Origin: Haemophilus seminalis
GTDB lineage: Bacteria > Pseudomonadota > Gammaproteobacteria > Enterobacterales > Pasteurellaceae
Length of the DNA stretch: 64,000 nucleotides
NCBI RefSeq assembly: GCF_006384255.1
Contig: NZ_VCED01000005.1
Coordinates: 112,654-176,653, forward strand
Reading direction: 5' to 3'
Within the stretch, counting starts at the first letter, position 1. Each line of letters opens with the position of its first letter. Of this stretch, positions 27,291-37,055 are shown piece after piece. Under the pieces are notes generated by a model. That model was not told the origin of the DNA, ran no database searches, and saw nothing but the letters and a program-made list of their open reading frames with translations. The position numbers and the translations under genes were made by a program.

Positions 27291-27304
27291 ATGATCTCAG
27301 TCAA
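27291..27304 (+). promoter_or_regulatory. Candidate FNR box upstream of the hyf operon
   Basis: ATGATCTCAGTCAA matches the FNR consensus TTGAT-N4-ATCAA with two mismatches. Anaerobic control of hydrogenase genes by FNR would make sense. A perfect 16-bp palindrome TAAAACAATTGTTTTA follows at 27305-27320 and may be a further site. Confidence 0.4.
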
Positions 27305-27320
27305 TAAAACAATTGTTTTA

Positions 27321-27400
27321 CTCTAGTCTGGGTAACTCCGAAGGAGTATCCTTATTTCCAGAGTGGTTATTGGACGTTTGGGTGTAATGCCCTCCACTTA
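27321..27400 (+). promoter_or_regulatory. Structured 5' leader of the hyf operon, possible Moco-type riboswitch
   Basis: Predicted pairings by eye: TCTGG (27327-27331) with CCAGA (27358-27362), enclosing ACTCC (27335-27339) / GGAGT (27343-27347) with a GAA loop. Immediately after comes AGTGG (27362-27366) with CCACT (27394-27398), enclosing GGGT/GCCC (27380-27383, 27389-27392). A two-domain folded RNA ends about 40 bp before the hyfA start. The CTCTAG...GGGTAAC...GCCCTCC order loosely recalls Moco-motif leaders upstream of molybdenum-related genes. The structure is reasonably supported; the riboswitch identity is only a suggestion. Confidence 0.4.
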
Positions 27401-27436
27401 CTTTCTGTTTCTATCTATTATAATTTGGGGGAAAAT

Positions 27437-28036
27437 ATGAACCGTTTTGTTATAGGTGATCCGAAAGATTGCATTGGATGCAATACCTGTATGGCTGCTT
27501 GCAGCGAAGTACACAAAGCTTTTGGATTACAATCCTTTCCGCGGTTACAAGTAATGCGCAACGACGATATTACTGTGCCGATCTTATGTCGTCATTGTGA
27601 TGATTCACCTTGTGCTACAGTATGTCCTGTGCACGCGATAAAGCATGATAATGACACCATTCAACTCAATGAAAGTTTATGCATTGGCTGTAAACTTTGT
27701 GCTATCGCTTGTCCATTTGGGGCGATTACACAACATGGTAGCGCACCATTAGATGCACCAAACCATTATGACAGTTTTTCTTTCACTGATGCGGTAAAAC
27801 GTGATATTCGCACTGCACCAAATAATACCGATGTTCACAATATGCTTGCATGGGAACCAGGTGTAAAAGCTATCGCAGTGAAATGCGACCTTTGCTATTT
27901 CCGTGAAGAAGGTCCTGCTTGTATGCAAACTTGCCCAACCAAAACTTTATTTTTAATTAGTGATGAGAGTATCGAACAAGCAAATCGCAAAAAACGCGAA
28001 ATGGCAATGATGGGTTCTCCTGTCGTGCCAAGATAA
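27437..28036 (+). CDS. hyfA: Hydrogenase-4 electron-transfer Fe-S subunit HyfA
   Basis: 199 residues from the ATG at 27437, which follows GGGGGA; a TTG at 27425 is rejected. Polyferredoxin with four CxxCxxCxxxCP-type clusters: CIGCNTCMAAC (12-22), CRHCDDSPCATVCP (about 52-65), CIGCKLCAIACP (about 81-92) and CDLCYFREEGPACMQTCP (about 140-157). HydN/HycB/HyfA family; it should carry electrons between formate dehydrogenase and the hydrogenase. First gene of the hyf operon. Confidence 0.93.
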   Translation: MNRFVIGDPKDCIGCNTCMAACSEVHKAFGLQSFPRLQVMRNDDITVPILCRHCDDSPCATVCPVHAIKHDNDTIQLNESLCIGCKLCAIACPFGAITQHGSAPLDAPNHYDSFSFTDAVKRDIRTAPNNTDVHNMLAWEPGVKAIAVKCDLCYFREEGPACMQTCPTKTLFLISDESIEQANRKKREMAMMGSPVVPR

Positions 28037-28078
28037 AAGTTTATTGTTTGTTTACTCGTTAATCAATGGAGTGAAATT

Positions 28079-30100
28079 ATGAGTTCTTCAATCAGTTTAC
28101 TCATCACGTCCTTGTTGATTTATGTCGTTGGTGCGTTTATTTCTCTCGCTATGCGAAAAAATGAACAACTTTCAATCAATATATCCGGCGTGACCGGTGT
28201 ACTTGGTGGCTTGTTAGGCATTGTTGCCTGCATTCCCGTGCTTATCAGCAACGATACGGTCGTTGATGTGTTTTCAACCCCTTTCGACTTCGCCCAATTT
28301 TCAATCCGTATTGACGGATTAGCTGCGTTTATGGTGTGTGTAATTTCTTTAATGGTTATTATCACCGCACTTTATTCCTTTTCTTATGTGAAAGAATACA
28401 TTGGTAAAGGCGCTGGCACGATGGGCTTCTTTATGAATTTGTTTATTGCCTCAATGGTTGCTTTAGTCACCAGCGATAACGCTTTCTACTTTTTAGTATT
28501 CTTTGAAATGATGTCTTTGGCATCTTACTTCTTAGTACTCACCGAACAAGATGACAACGCAACCAATGCGGGCTTATTGTATTTCTTCATTGCTCACGCA
28601 GGTTCTGTGTTGATTATGATCGCTTTCTTTATTTTCTATTGCTACGCAGGTAGCTTTGAATTTGAAGCCTTCCGCCACACTGAGCTTTCAATGCCTTTAG
28701 CCTTTACGGTATTTATCTTGGCATTTCTTGGTTTCGGTGCAAAAGCAGGGATGATTCCATTACATAGCTGGCTACCAAAAGCTCACCCAGCTGCGCCTTC
28801 TCATGCTTCTGCAATGATGTCTGGCGTAATGGTTAAGATCGGTATCTTTGGGATTATTAAAGTTGGTATTGATCTACTTGGCGCACACAATATGTGGTTT
28901 GGTGTGATTGTGCTTGCTTTTGGCGCAGTTTCTTCTGTGCTTGGTGTACTTTATGCCTTAGCAGAACATGACATCAAAAAACTTTTGGCGTATCACACCG
29001 TAGAAAACATCGGCATTATTATGATGGGTGTGGGTGTCGGTATGATTGGTATGGCAATCCATAACCCTGTACTTGCTATTGTCGGTTTACTTGGCGGTTT
29101 ATATCACTTACTTAACCATGCAGTATTCAAAGGCTTATTGTTCTTGGGCGCTGGTTCTGTGATGTACCGTTTACATTCAAAAGATATGGATTTAATGGGC
29201 GGACTTGGTAAATTAATGCCATTTACTGCTTTCTGTTTCTTGATTGGTACCATGGCAATTTCTGCATTACCACCGTTTAACGGTTTTGTGAGTGAATGGT
29301 TTACTTATCAATCTTTATTCAGCCTAAGCCAACACAATGATGTGGTATTACGTATCGCTGGCCCTGTTGCAATCATTATGCTTGCCTTAACTGGTGCGCT
29401 TGCCGCACTTTGTTTCGTGAAAGTGTATGGTATTAGCTTTGGCGGTGCACCACGCAGCGAAAAAGCAGCACATGCACGCGAAGTACCGAAACCAATGGTG
29501 ATTGCAATGGCAATCTTGGCATTATTCTGCGTACTTTTAGGCGTGGGCGCTTCTGTTGTTACTCCAATAATTGCCAATATTGCAACTGCACTTTCTCATA
29601 ATGAAATGCTTAATTTAGCAGAAAATGGCGTAGTGGTAGCAAGCAATACACCGAATACGGCACTTTCTACACCAATGGTGAGCATTATGTTGATTGCATT
29701 CTTTGTGTTGCCGTTTATGTATTACGCTTACACCAAAGGCAATCGTATGGCAGATCGTGCAAAAGGCAATCCTTGGGCTTGTGGTTATGCTTACGAAATG
29801 GATATGGCAGCCTCTGCGGGTAGTTTTACTCGTCCGCTTCGTATTATCTTCAAACCACTTTATACCTTGCGTCAAGTGCTTGATCCTGCGCCTGCTGGTG
29901 CAAAAGGTATCAATGCATTAATTTCAGGTGCGACCAAAACAGAACCATTCTGGGAAGAAAAAGTAACAATGCCGATTGCGCATTTTATCCCATGGTTAGG
30001 TCGTAAAATTCAATGGCTACAACAAGGCGACTTCCGCGTTTATTGCGTGTACTTCGTGATTGCCTTGGTTGTATTATTACTTTCCATTGCGTTGATGTAG
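28079..30100 (+). CDS. hyfB: Hydrogenase-4 membrane subunit HyfB
   Basis: 673 residues, NuoL/MrpA-like antiporter-type subunit with about 14-16 membrane segments. Family blocks: FFEMMSLASYFLVL, GAKAGMIPLHSWLPKAHPAAPSHASAMMSGVMVK and DIKKLLAYHTVENIGIIMMG, with the conserved helix-breaking Lys/His residues of proton-translocating subunits. It probably contributes to proton or sodium movement linked to hydrogen evolution. The 42-bp gap after hyfA contains GGAGTGAAATT as ribosome-binding site. Confidence 0.94.
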   Translation: MSSSISLLITSLLIYVVGAFISLAMRKNEQLSINISGVTGVLGGLLGIVACIPVLISNDTVVDVFSTPFDFAQFSIRIDGLAAFMVCVISLMVIITALYSFSYVKEYIGKGAGTMGFFMNLFIASMVALVTSDNAFYFLVFFEMMSLASYFLVLTEQDDNATNAGLLYFFIAHAGSVLIMIAFFIFYCYAGSFEFEAFRHTELSMPLAFTVFILAFLGFGAKAGMIPLHSWLPKAHPAAPSHASAMMSGVMVKIGIFGIIKVGIDLLGAHNMWFGVIVLAFGAVSSVLGVLYALAEHDIKKLLAYHTVENIGIIMMGVGVGMIGMAIHNPVLAIVGLLGGLYHLLNHAVFKGLLFLGAGSVMYRLHSKDMDLMGGLGKLMPFTAFCFLIGTMAISALPPFNGFVSEWFTYQSLFSLSQHNDVVLRIAGPVAIIMLALTGALAALCFVKVYGISFGGAPRSEKAAHAREVPKPMVIAMAILALFCVLLGVGASVVTPIIANIATALSHNEMLNLAENGVVVASNTPNTALSTPMVSIMLIAFFVLPFMYYAYTKGNRMADRAKGNPWACGYAYEMDMAASAGSFTRPLRIIFKPLYTLRQVLDPAPAGAKGINALISGATKTEPFWEEKVTMPIAHFIPWLGRKIQWLQQGDFRVYCVYFVIALVVLLLSIALM

Positions 30101-30109
30101 GAGGAAATT

Positions 30110-31072
30110 ATGATTTCATTACCTTCAGAAATTTCCACTTCCGCTGGAATGTTCCTTTTAGCCATTGTGCAAGCGTTAATTCTTCTTGCTTTGGCACCGC
30201 TCTTTTCAGGCATTTCACGGATGATTCGGGCTCGTATTCAATCTCGTCGTGGCCCGGGCTTGTTACAAGATTATCGCGACATTGCTAAATTAATGACTCG
30301 TCAAAACATTTGGCCAGATAATGCGGGTTGGGTATCTCGTGTTATGCCTTATGTGTTAATTAGCACAGTCATGGTGGTTGCGATGAGTTTACCCATGTTT
30401 ACTCATCACTCACCGTTTGGGGCAGGCAGTGATTTAATCACCGTTATTTATTTGTTCGCGTTGTTCCGCTTTTTCTTCTCAATTGCGGGTTTGGATTCCA
30501 ACAGTACTTTCTCAAGTTTAGGTGCAAGCCGTGAAGTGACATTAGGCGTACTTGTTGAACCCATCTTAATGTTGGCATTCATTGTGATTGCTTTAATTGC
30601 AGGTTCTACAAATTTTGCAGTGATTAGCACCGCACTTTCTAGCCAACCTTGGCAATATCCCGTTGCAACGGTGATTGCCTTAGTTGCCGCTGCTTTTGCG
30701 ATCTTTATTGAAATGGGCAAAATTCCATTTGACTTGGCAGAAGCAGAACAAGAACTTCAAGAAGGCCCACTTACTGAATATTCAGGCCCTTCTTTCGCCT
30801 TATTGAAAGTCGGTTTGAGTTTAAAATCAATGGTGGTTGCCTCTATCTTTGTGAGCGTGCTTTTCCCATTCGGTGCAGCACAAGAGTTCACAGTAAGTGC
30901 GGTCATTTTAGGCATCGTTTCTTTCTTTGTGAAATTACTCGTGGTATTTATCGCCGCATGTGTGTTTGAAAACACATTGGCTCGTACCCGCTTTATGCTA
31001 ACAGGACGTTTAACTGTGGTCGGTTTCGGCATTTCAGTGTTGGCGTTTGTGTTTTACTTCACAGGATTGTAA
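30110..31072 (+). CDS. hyfC: Hydrogenase-4 membrane subunit HyfC (NuoH-like)
   Basis: 320 residues, respiratory-chain subunit 1 (NuoH/HycD) family with about eight helices. Diagnostic blocks are RARIQSRRGPGLLQDYRDIAKLMTRQN near residue 40 and the IPFDLAEAEQELQEGPLTEYSG loop near 205-226, which contacts the small subunit. AGGAGGAAATT precedes the ATG; 9 bp after hyfB. Confidence 0.95.
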   Translation: MISLPSEISTSAGMFLLAIVQALILLALAPLFSGISRMIRARIQSRRGPGLLQDYRDIAKLMTRQNIWPDNAGWVSRVMPYVLISTVMVVAMSLPMFTHHSPFGAGSDLITVIYLFALFRFFFSIAGLDSNSTFSSLGASREVTLGVLVEPILMLAFIVIALIAGSTNFAVISTALSSQPWQYPVATVIALVAAAFAIFIEMGKIPFDLAEAEQELQEGPLTEYSGPSFALLKVGLSLKSMVVASIFVSVLFPFGAAQEFTVSAVILGIVSFFVKLLVVFIAACVFENTLARTRFMLTGRLTVVGFGISVLAFVFYFTGL

Positions 31073-31081
31073 GGAGGAAAT

Positions 31082-32527
31082 ATGGAACGTTTAGCACTAA
31101 TTACAATCATTTTGCCGTTTGTCGGTGCATTTATTGTGGGGTTGAACAAACAATCTTTCCCCAAAATTGCCACAATTTTTGCCGCACTTGCTACCCTTGG
31201 CACACTTGCTGTGGCGGGGCAGTGGTATGCAAATGGCACACAATCTGTCACCTATGATTTAGTCAAATTTGGTGATACCGCAATCTTCGGCGTGACCTTA
31301 GATGCAGTGAGTACATTAATTGCCTTTACCGTTGTGGGTTTAGGTTTCTTAATTTGCTTATATTCTTGTGGCTACTTAACTGATAAAAACCGTGAACATC
31401 CGCATAACGGATTACCTCGTTTTTATGCTTTCTTATTGATTTTCATTGGTGCAATGGCAGGCTTGGTGTATTCATCAACTTTAGCGGGTCAGCTGCTTTT
31501 CTTTGAAATCACAGGGGGATGTTCTTGGGCATTAATCAGCTATTATCAAAGCCAAAAAGCAATGGCGGCTGCGATGAAAGCGTTGATTATCACTCACGTA
31601 GGTTCATTAGGTTTATATCTTGCCGCCGCTTATTTATTTAGCCAATCTGGCACATTCTCTATCACCGCGTTAGAACATCTTGCGCCAGAAGCGAAAACCA
31701 TCGTGTTGTTTGGTGTGATGTTTGCCGCATGGGGTAAATCAGCACAACTTCCAATGCAAATTTGGTTACCAAATGCGATGGAAGCACCAACACCAGTCAG
31801 TGCGTATTTGCACGCGGCATCAATGGTAAAAGTGGGTGTCTATATTTTCGCTCGTTCCGTGATGTCTGCTGGTGAAATTCCGCACATTGTGGGTGAAGTG
31901 GGAATTGTGATGGCAATGATTACATTGATTTATGGTTTCTTAATGTACTTGCCACAAGCTGATTTAAAACGCTTACTTGCGTATTCAACTATTACTCAAC
32001 TTTCTTACATTTTCATTGGGCTTTCTCTTGCAGCATTAGGTTCTAAATTAGCTTTTGTTGCAGCGATTGCTTATATCTTTAACCACGCCTTTGCGAAAAG
32101 CTTATTCTTCTTGGTTGCGGGTTCATTGAGTTATGCCACAGGTACACGTTCAATGCCTCGTTTACAAGGGATTATGCGCACCATGCCTGTTGTTGGTACA
32201 GGATTTGGTATTGCTGCGTTGGCTATTGCAGGTGTGCCACCATTTAACGGTTTCTTCAGCAAATTCCCATTGTTTGCCGCAGGTTTCGACCTCGGGCAAG
32301 AATATTCATGGGTAACTTGGTTAATGGTGATTGCGTTGATTGAATCTACTGCAACATTTGTTTGGTTGCTTTATAAATTTGGTCAATGTGTTATCGGTAA
32401 ACCATCTGAAGACGTGCAAAATGCGCAACCATTGCCATTCTCTATGACATTTGTTTTAGTGATTTTAATGGTGATGTCTGTGTGTTCTAGCTTTATCGCT
32501 GCCTATTGGTTAGGTCTTGCGGGTTAA
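31082..32527 (+). CDS. hyfD: Hydrogenase-4 membrane subunit HyfD (NuoL/N-like)
   Basis: 481 residues, proton-translocating antiporter-type subunit with about 14 helices. Core block KSAQLPMQIWLPNAMEAPTPVSAYLHAASMVKVG and DLKRLLAYSTITQLSYI are typical. One of three such subunits (HyfB, D, F), the feature distinguishing hydrogenase-4 (Hyf) from hydrogenase-3 (Hyc), which has only one. AGGAGGAAAT precedes the ATG. Confidence 0.94.
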   Translation: MERLALITIILPFVGAFIVGLNKQSFPKIATIFAALATLGTLAVAGQWYANGTQSVTYDLVKFGDTAIFGVTLDAVSTLIAFTVVGLGFLICLYSCGYLTDKNREHPHNGLPRFYAFLLIFIGAMAGLVYSSTLAGQLLFFEITGGCSWALISYYQSQKAMAAAMKALIITHVGSLGLYLAAAYLFSQSGTFSITALEHLAPEAKTIVLFGVMFAAWGKSAQLPMQIWLPNAMEAPTPVSAYLHAASMVKVGVYIFARSVMSAGEIPHIVGEVGIVMAMITLIYGFLMYLPQADLKRLLAYSTITQLSYIFIGLSLAALGSKLAFVAAIAYIFNHAFAKSLFFLVAGSLSYATGTRSMPRLQGIMRTMPVVGTGFGIAALAIAGVPPFNGFFSKFPLFAAGFDLGQEYSWVTWLMVIALIESTATFVWLLYKFGQCVIGKPSEDVQNAQPLPFSMTFVLVILMVMSVCSSFIAAYWLGLAG

Positions 32528-32537
32528 GGAGAGAATT

Positions 32538-33176
32538 ATGTTAATGATCAATGTATTAGCGAGTTTACTCATCATTACATCGCTTTGTGTCATTATGGCA
32601 AAAACCGCAAAAAAATCCGCGTTGTGCTATGGCTTACAGTCTCTTGTATTGGTGGTGTTATTCGTTTATTTGGCATTTGAAATGCAAGCTCACGAACTTT
32701 ATATGTGGTCCATTAGTGCATTCATCACGAAAGTATTATTAGTGCCAGGAATTTTAATCTTTTCTTTACGAAAAATTGACGAAAGTCAAACTCCTGCAGG
32801 AATGAATGTCGCTTGGTTGATCCCGATCACATCTATCATCGTTTGCTTATGTTACTTTGTTGTCATTCCAGTGAACTTACCGTTAGTTGAACATTTAAAA
32901 CCAGCGTTGTCAGTATCACTTAGCCACTTCCTTTTAGGTTTAGTGTGTATTGTGAGCCAACGCAATATTGTGAAACAAGTTTTCGGTTATTGTTTAATGG
33001 AAAACGGTGCGCATTTAACGTTGGCTTTACTTGCCAACAATGCGCCAGAACTAGTTGAAATCGGCATTGCCACCGATGCGATTTTTGCGGTCATCATTAT
33101 GGTGGTGTTGGTGAATAAAATTTACCGCACTTTCAACACTGTTGATGCTAAACAACTTATGAGTTTGAAGGGGTAA
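32538..33176 (+). CDS. hyfE: Hydrogenase-4 membrane subunit HyfE (NuoK-like)
   Basis: 212 residues from the ATG at 32538 (AAGGAGAG just upstream); an upstream in-frame start at 32517 lies inside hyfD and is rejected. About seven helices. Central ITKVLLVPGILIFSLRK and VFGYCLMENGAHLTLALLANNAPELVEIGIATDAIFAVIIM match HyfE/MrpC-like proteins. Absent from hydrogenase-3 operons, confirming the Hyf type. Confidence 0.93.
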   Translation: MLMINVLASLLIITSLCVIMAKTAKKSALCYGLQSLVLVVLFVYLAFEMQAHELYMWSISAFITKVLLVPGILIFSLRKIDESQTPAGMNVAWLIPITSIIVCLCYFVVIPVNLPLVEHLKPALSVSLSHFLLGLVCIVSQRNIVKQVFGYCLMENGAHLTLALLANNAPELVEIGIATDAIFAVIIMVVLVNKIYRTFNTVDAKQLMSLKG

Positions 33177-33180
33177 CGCT

Positions 33181-34719
33181 ATGTATGAACAATGGATAAT
33201 TGCGTTATTAGTCGCACCTTTAGTCATCGCTTTTGAAAGCTTTGCACTACGCGGAACAAAAAATCGGACAGTTTGTACCGCATTCCATATTACCGGGTTA
33301 ATTTTGATGTTGTTCTTTTCTGTACAGGTCATTTCTGGCGTGTTGGAAAAAGGCAGTATCAGTGCATTTAACAACTGGGTGTATGTTGATAGTCTTTCTG
33401 CCATTTTCTTAGGCTTAATTGCTGTCGTGGGTTCACTTGCTGGGGTGTATTCTATCGGTTATATGAACACAGAATTGGAAGAAGGGCATATTGATTTTAA
33501 AACCTATGCTCATTACCACGGTTTCTTACACTTGTTCTTCTTTACGATGATTGTGTCAGTTATCACCAATAACTTAATTTTAATGTGGGTTGCCATTGAA
33601 GCGACAACATTAAGCTCTGCGTTTTTGGTCGGTACTTACAAACAAAAAACATCCCTTGAAGCCGCGTGGAAATACATCATCATCTGTTCTGTGGGCGTTG
33701 CCTTCGGTTTATACGGCACACTTTTAACCTTTGCTAATGCAAATGGCGTGCTTGCCGATCCAAGCCAAGCGATTTTTTGGTCAGCAGTGAATCAACAAGC
33801 CACTGGTTTAAACCCAATGTTGATGTATATCGCATTCGCTTTCGTATTGATTGGTTTCGGCACGAAGTGCGGTCTATTTCCAATGCATACTTGGTTATCA
33901 GACGCACACAGTGAAGCACCAAGCCCAGTGAGTGCAATTTTATCAGCAGTGTTATTAAACTGTGCAATGCTTGTGGTATTGCGTTACTACACATTGGTTT
34001 CAAAAGCAGTTGGCGCAGAATTTCCACAAACTTTAATGTTGATCTTTGGTTTACTTTCAGTGCTTGTGGCGGCGTTATTTATCATCGTGCAATTTGATAT
34101 TAAACGTTTGCTTGCTTACTCAAGTATCGAAAATATGGGCTTAATTAGCTTTGCTTTCGGTCTTGGTGGCCCAATTGGGGTATTTGCAGGTTTACTTCAC
34201 ACCATCAACCACAGTCTTGCGAAAACTTTATTGTTCTGTGCATCGGGTAATATTCTATTGAAATATAAAACTCGTGATATGAATCAAGTGCGTGGATTAT
34301 GGCGTGTTGCACCAGTGAGTGCGGTGCTTTTCGCAGGTGGTGCGTTGGCATTGGGTGGTATCCCTCCATTTAACGTATTTGTGAGTGAATTTAGTGTTGT
34401 GGTCGCAGGGATTACAGCGGGTAAAACTTGGTTAGTTATTTTATGCTTAATTTTACTTACCATCGTGCTTGCAGGACTTGCCTTAATGCTATTAAAAACA
34501 GTACTTGGTAAACAACCCGATAATGTGGAAGCTGGCGAAGTCAGTAAAGTCTCTTTGGCGGCAATGGCCATACTATTGTTGTTAATGTTTGTAATGGGTA
34601 TCCATATTGCAGAGCCAATCTTGCAGTTACTAAAAAGTGCGGTAGGAATTGTGCTTGGATCTGAACATGTGTCCTTTGGCGATATGCTAGTTTTACCTTG
34701 GCAAAGTTTAGCGAAATGA
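33181..34719 (+). CDS. hyfF: Hydrogenase-4 membrane subunit HyfF (NuoL/M-like)
   Basis: 512 residues, third antiporter-type subunit. Blocks FGTKCGLFPMHTWLSDAHSEAPSPVSAILSA (about 224-254) and DIKRLLAYSSIENMGLISFAF (about 304-324). About 14 helices. Starts 4 bp after the hyfE stop. HyfF is also specific to hydrogenase-4. Confidence 0.94.
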   Translation: MYEQWIIALLVAPLVIAFESFALRGTKNRTVCTAFHITGLILMLFFSVQVISGVLEKGSISAFNNWVYVDSLSAIFLGLIAVVGSLAGVYSIGYMNTELEEGHIDFKTYAHYHGFLHLFFFTMIVSVITNNLILMWVAIEATTLSSAFLVGTYKQKTSLEAAWKYIIICSVGVAFGLYGTLLTFANANGVLADPSQAIFWSAVNQQATGLNPMLMYIAFAFVLIGFGTKCGLFPMHTWLSDAHSEAPSPVSAILSAVLLNCAMLVVLRYYTLVSKAVGAEFPQTLMLIFGLLSVLVAALFIIVQFDIKRLLAYSSIENMGLISFAFGLGGPIGVFAGLLHTINHSLAKTLLFCASGNILLKYKTRDMNQVRGLWRVAPVSAVLFAGGALALGGIPPFNVFVSEFSVVVAGITAGKTWLVILCLILLTIVLAGLALMLLKTVLGKQPDNVEAGEVSKVSLAAMAILLLLMFVMGIHIAEPILQLLKSAVGIVLGSEHVSFGDMLVLPWQSLAK

Positions 34720-34738
34720 TCGACAACTGGGGGAAAAA

Positions 34739-36469
34739 ATGGAATTAACTAAAAATACATCGGTCGATCCGGTAAAAATGCTCGGCAAAAATTATATTGA
34801 AGCCGTTAATGCAAAATTTCCGAATACAATTTTAGATGAGGAGTGGTCTACACCGAATCAAGTAACTTTAACAGTGAAAACGAATATGTTACCTGATGTG
34901 GTGGAATATCTTTACTATCAACATGAAGGCTGGTTGCCATTAGTTTTTGGTAACGATGAACGTTCAATTCATGGTCATTATGCCGTTTATTACGTGCTTT
35001 CTATGGAAGGTGTCGTCAAAACTTTTGTGACGATTAAAGCACTCGTAGATCCTATTACACTGGAATTTCCTTCCGTGACACCGAAAGTCAAAGCGGCGGT
35101 GTGGGGCGAACGTGAATTATTTGATATGTACGGTTTAAAAGCCGTTGGTCTTCCCGATCAACGTCGTTTAGTGTTACCAGATGACTGGCCAGATGATCTT
35201 TACCCATTACGTAAAGATTCGATGGATTACCGTTTGCGTCCAGATCCAACTACGGCAACGGAAACCTATGAGTTTATTAACGAAAAAGGCGAAGCGCGTA
35301 TTGTGCCTATCGGCCCTCTCCATATTACATCTGATGAACCGGGACACTTCCGTTTGTTTGTCGATGGGGAAGATATTATTGATGCGGACTATCGTTTATT
35401 CTATGTACACCGTGGTATGGAAAAATTGGCAGAAACCCGAATGGATTACGATCAAGTCAATTTCTTGGCTGACCGTGTGTGCGGTATCTGCGGTTTTACT
35501 CATAGCGTTGCTTATGCTAACTCAGTCGAAAATGCATTAGGTATTCAAATTCCTGAACGGGCACAATGGATTCGTGCAATTTTGTTGGAAGTTGAACGCT
35601 TGCACAGTCATTTATTGAACTTAGGTTTATCTAGCCACTTTACTGGTTTTGATACTGGCTTTATGCAATTCTTCCGTGTTCGTGAAAAATCGATGACACT
35701 TGCGGAGGTGCTTACTGGTGCGCGTAAAACCTATGGTATCAACTTAATCGGTGGTGTACGCCGTGATATGTTGAAACACCAACGTGAACAATGCATTAAG
35801 CTTATTGCAGAAATGCGTGAAGAGCTTAAAACTTTGGTAGATATTTTACTCAATACGCCAAATATAGAACAACGTACTGTGGGCGTAGGAGTGCTTGATC
35901 GTCAAGTTGCGCGTGATTTCAGCCCGGTCGGACCGATGATTCGAGGTTCTGGCTTCGCACGTGATGTGCGTAAAATTCACCCCTTCTCTGGCTATGGCGA
36001 TGTACCATTCAATATGTTCACCGAACAAGGTGGCGATGTGATTTCTCGTGTGAAAGTGCGGGTAAATGAAGTGTTTGAATCCATGAATATCATTGATTAT
36101 ATGGTGGATAACTTACCAACTGGTGCGATTATTACGGAAGGTTTCAATTACACCCCTGGACGTTTTGCCTTAGGTATCACGGAAGCGCCGCGTGGTGAAG
36201 ATATTCACTGGTCAATGCTTGGCGATAACCAAAAATTATATCGCTGGCGTTGTCGTGCAGCGACTTATGCAAACTGGCCAACTTTACGTTATATGTTGCG
36301 TGGCAATACGGTATCAGATGCGCCACTTATCATTGGTAGCCTTGACCCTTGCTATTCTTGTACTGACCGTGTGACTGTGGTGGATGTACGTAAACGCAAA
36401 GCACAAACGGTTTCTTACAAGGAAATCGAACGCTACGGCATTGAACGTAAAAATTCACCATTAAAATAG
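34739..36469 (+). CDS. hyfG: Hydrogenase-4 large (NiFe) subunit HyfG
   Basis: 576 residues. The N-terminal about 170 residues are the NuoC-like domain (YLYYQHEGWLPLVFGNDERS, WGERELFDMYGLK) and the rest is the NuoD-like NiFe catalytic domain, a fusion normal for HycE/HyfG. Nickel ligands: DRVCGICGFTH (about 242-252) and DPCYSCTDR near the end (Cys538, Cys541). The protein ends with a 32-residue extension after Arg544 that resembles the one the protease HycI removes from E. coli HycE after nickel insertion. That protease is encoded at 38490. GGGGGAAAAA precedes the ATG. Confidence 0.96.
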   Translation: MELTKNTSVDPVKMLGKNYIEAVNAKFPNTILDEEWSTPNQVTLTVKTNMLPDVVEYLYYQHEGWLPLVFGNDERSIHGHYAVYYVLSMEGVVKTFVTIKALVDPITLEFPSVTPKVKAAVWGERELFDMYGLKAVGLPDQRRLVLPDDWPDDLYPLRKDSMDYRLRPDPTTATETYEFINEKGEARIVPIGPLHITSDEPGHFRLFVDGEDIIDADYRLFYVHRGMEKLAETRMDYDQVNFLADRVCGICGFTHSVAYANSVENALGIQIPERAQWIRAILLEVERLHSHLLNLGLSSHFTGFDTGFMQFFRVREKSMTLAEVLTGARKTYGINLIGGVRRDMLKHQREQCIKLIAEMREELKTLVDILLNTPNIEQRTVGVGVLDRQVARDFSPVGPMIRGSGFARDVRKIHPFSGYGDVPFNMFTEQGGDVISRVKVRVNEVFESMNIIDYMVDNLPTGAIITEGFNYTPGRFALGITEAPRGEDIHWSMLGDNQKLYRWRCRAATYANWPTLRYMLRGNTVSDAPLIIGSLDPCYSCTDRVTVVDVRKRKAQTVSYKEIERYGIERKNSPLK

Positions 36470-36479
36470 GGGGCGCACA

Positions 36480-37055
36480 ATGTTTAAATTACTTAAAACC
36501 GTATTAAATGCGGGGGATGTTACCACAAAATATCCGTTTAAACCCTATGAAGTTGATCCTGATTTCCGTGGTAAACCAGAACTGAACTCTGATCAATGTA
36601 TTGTTTGTGCAGCCTGTACAATGGCATGTCCGGCTAATGCGCTTACCATGCGTACCGATCCAGAAACAGGTGAACGTACTTGGTCATTATTTTTAGGCCG
36701 CTGCATTTTCTGTGGCCGTTGTGAAGAAGTTTGCCCGACAAAAGCGATTCGTTTAAGCCAAGATTTTGAATTATCAGTCAGCAATAAACAGGATCTTTAT
36801 CAAGAAACAACCTTCACTACAACGATTTGTCATCAATGTGGTCAGCCTTTTGTTTCTCATAAAGAACTCAATTATGCAGTGGATTTATTCAAACAAACAT
36901 TGGATAACGATGAACTAGTAAAACATAAATTAGCGGTGCTCAACACTTGCCCAACCTGTAAACGCCAAAACAGTTTGGAAAAAACCGCCGATATGGAATC
37001 CAATATGCGCGTGAAATTGGCGTTATTTGATCACGTTAGGGAGATTGCAAGATGA
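36480..37055 (+). CDS. hyfH: Hydrogenase-4 Fe-S subunit HyfH (NuoI-like)
   Basis: 191 residues. Two 4Fe-4S sites: [16 protein letters not shown] (about 40-55) and [16 protein letters not shown] (about 77-92), as in HycF/NuoI. The C-terminal half has two more CxxC pairs (CHQCGQP, CPTCKRQ) typical of HyfH/HycF. It relays electrons between HyfA-type ferredoxin and the small subunit. GGGGGCGCAC before the ATG; overlaps hyfI by 4 bp. Confidence 0.94.
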   Translation: MFKLLKTVLNAGDVTTKYPFKPYEVDPDFRGKPELNSDQCIVCAACTMACPANALTMRTDPETGERTWSLFLGRCIFCGRCEEVCPTKAIRLSQDFELSVSNKQDLYQETTFTTTICHQCGQPFVSHKELNYAVDLFKQTLDNDELVKHKLAVLNTCPTCKRQNSLEKTADMESNMRVKLALFDHVREIAR

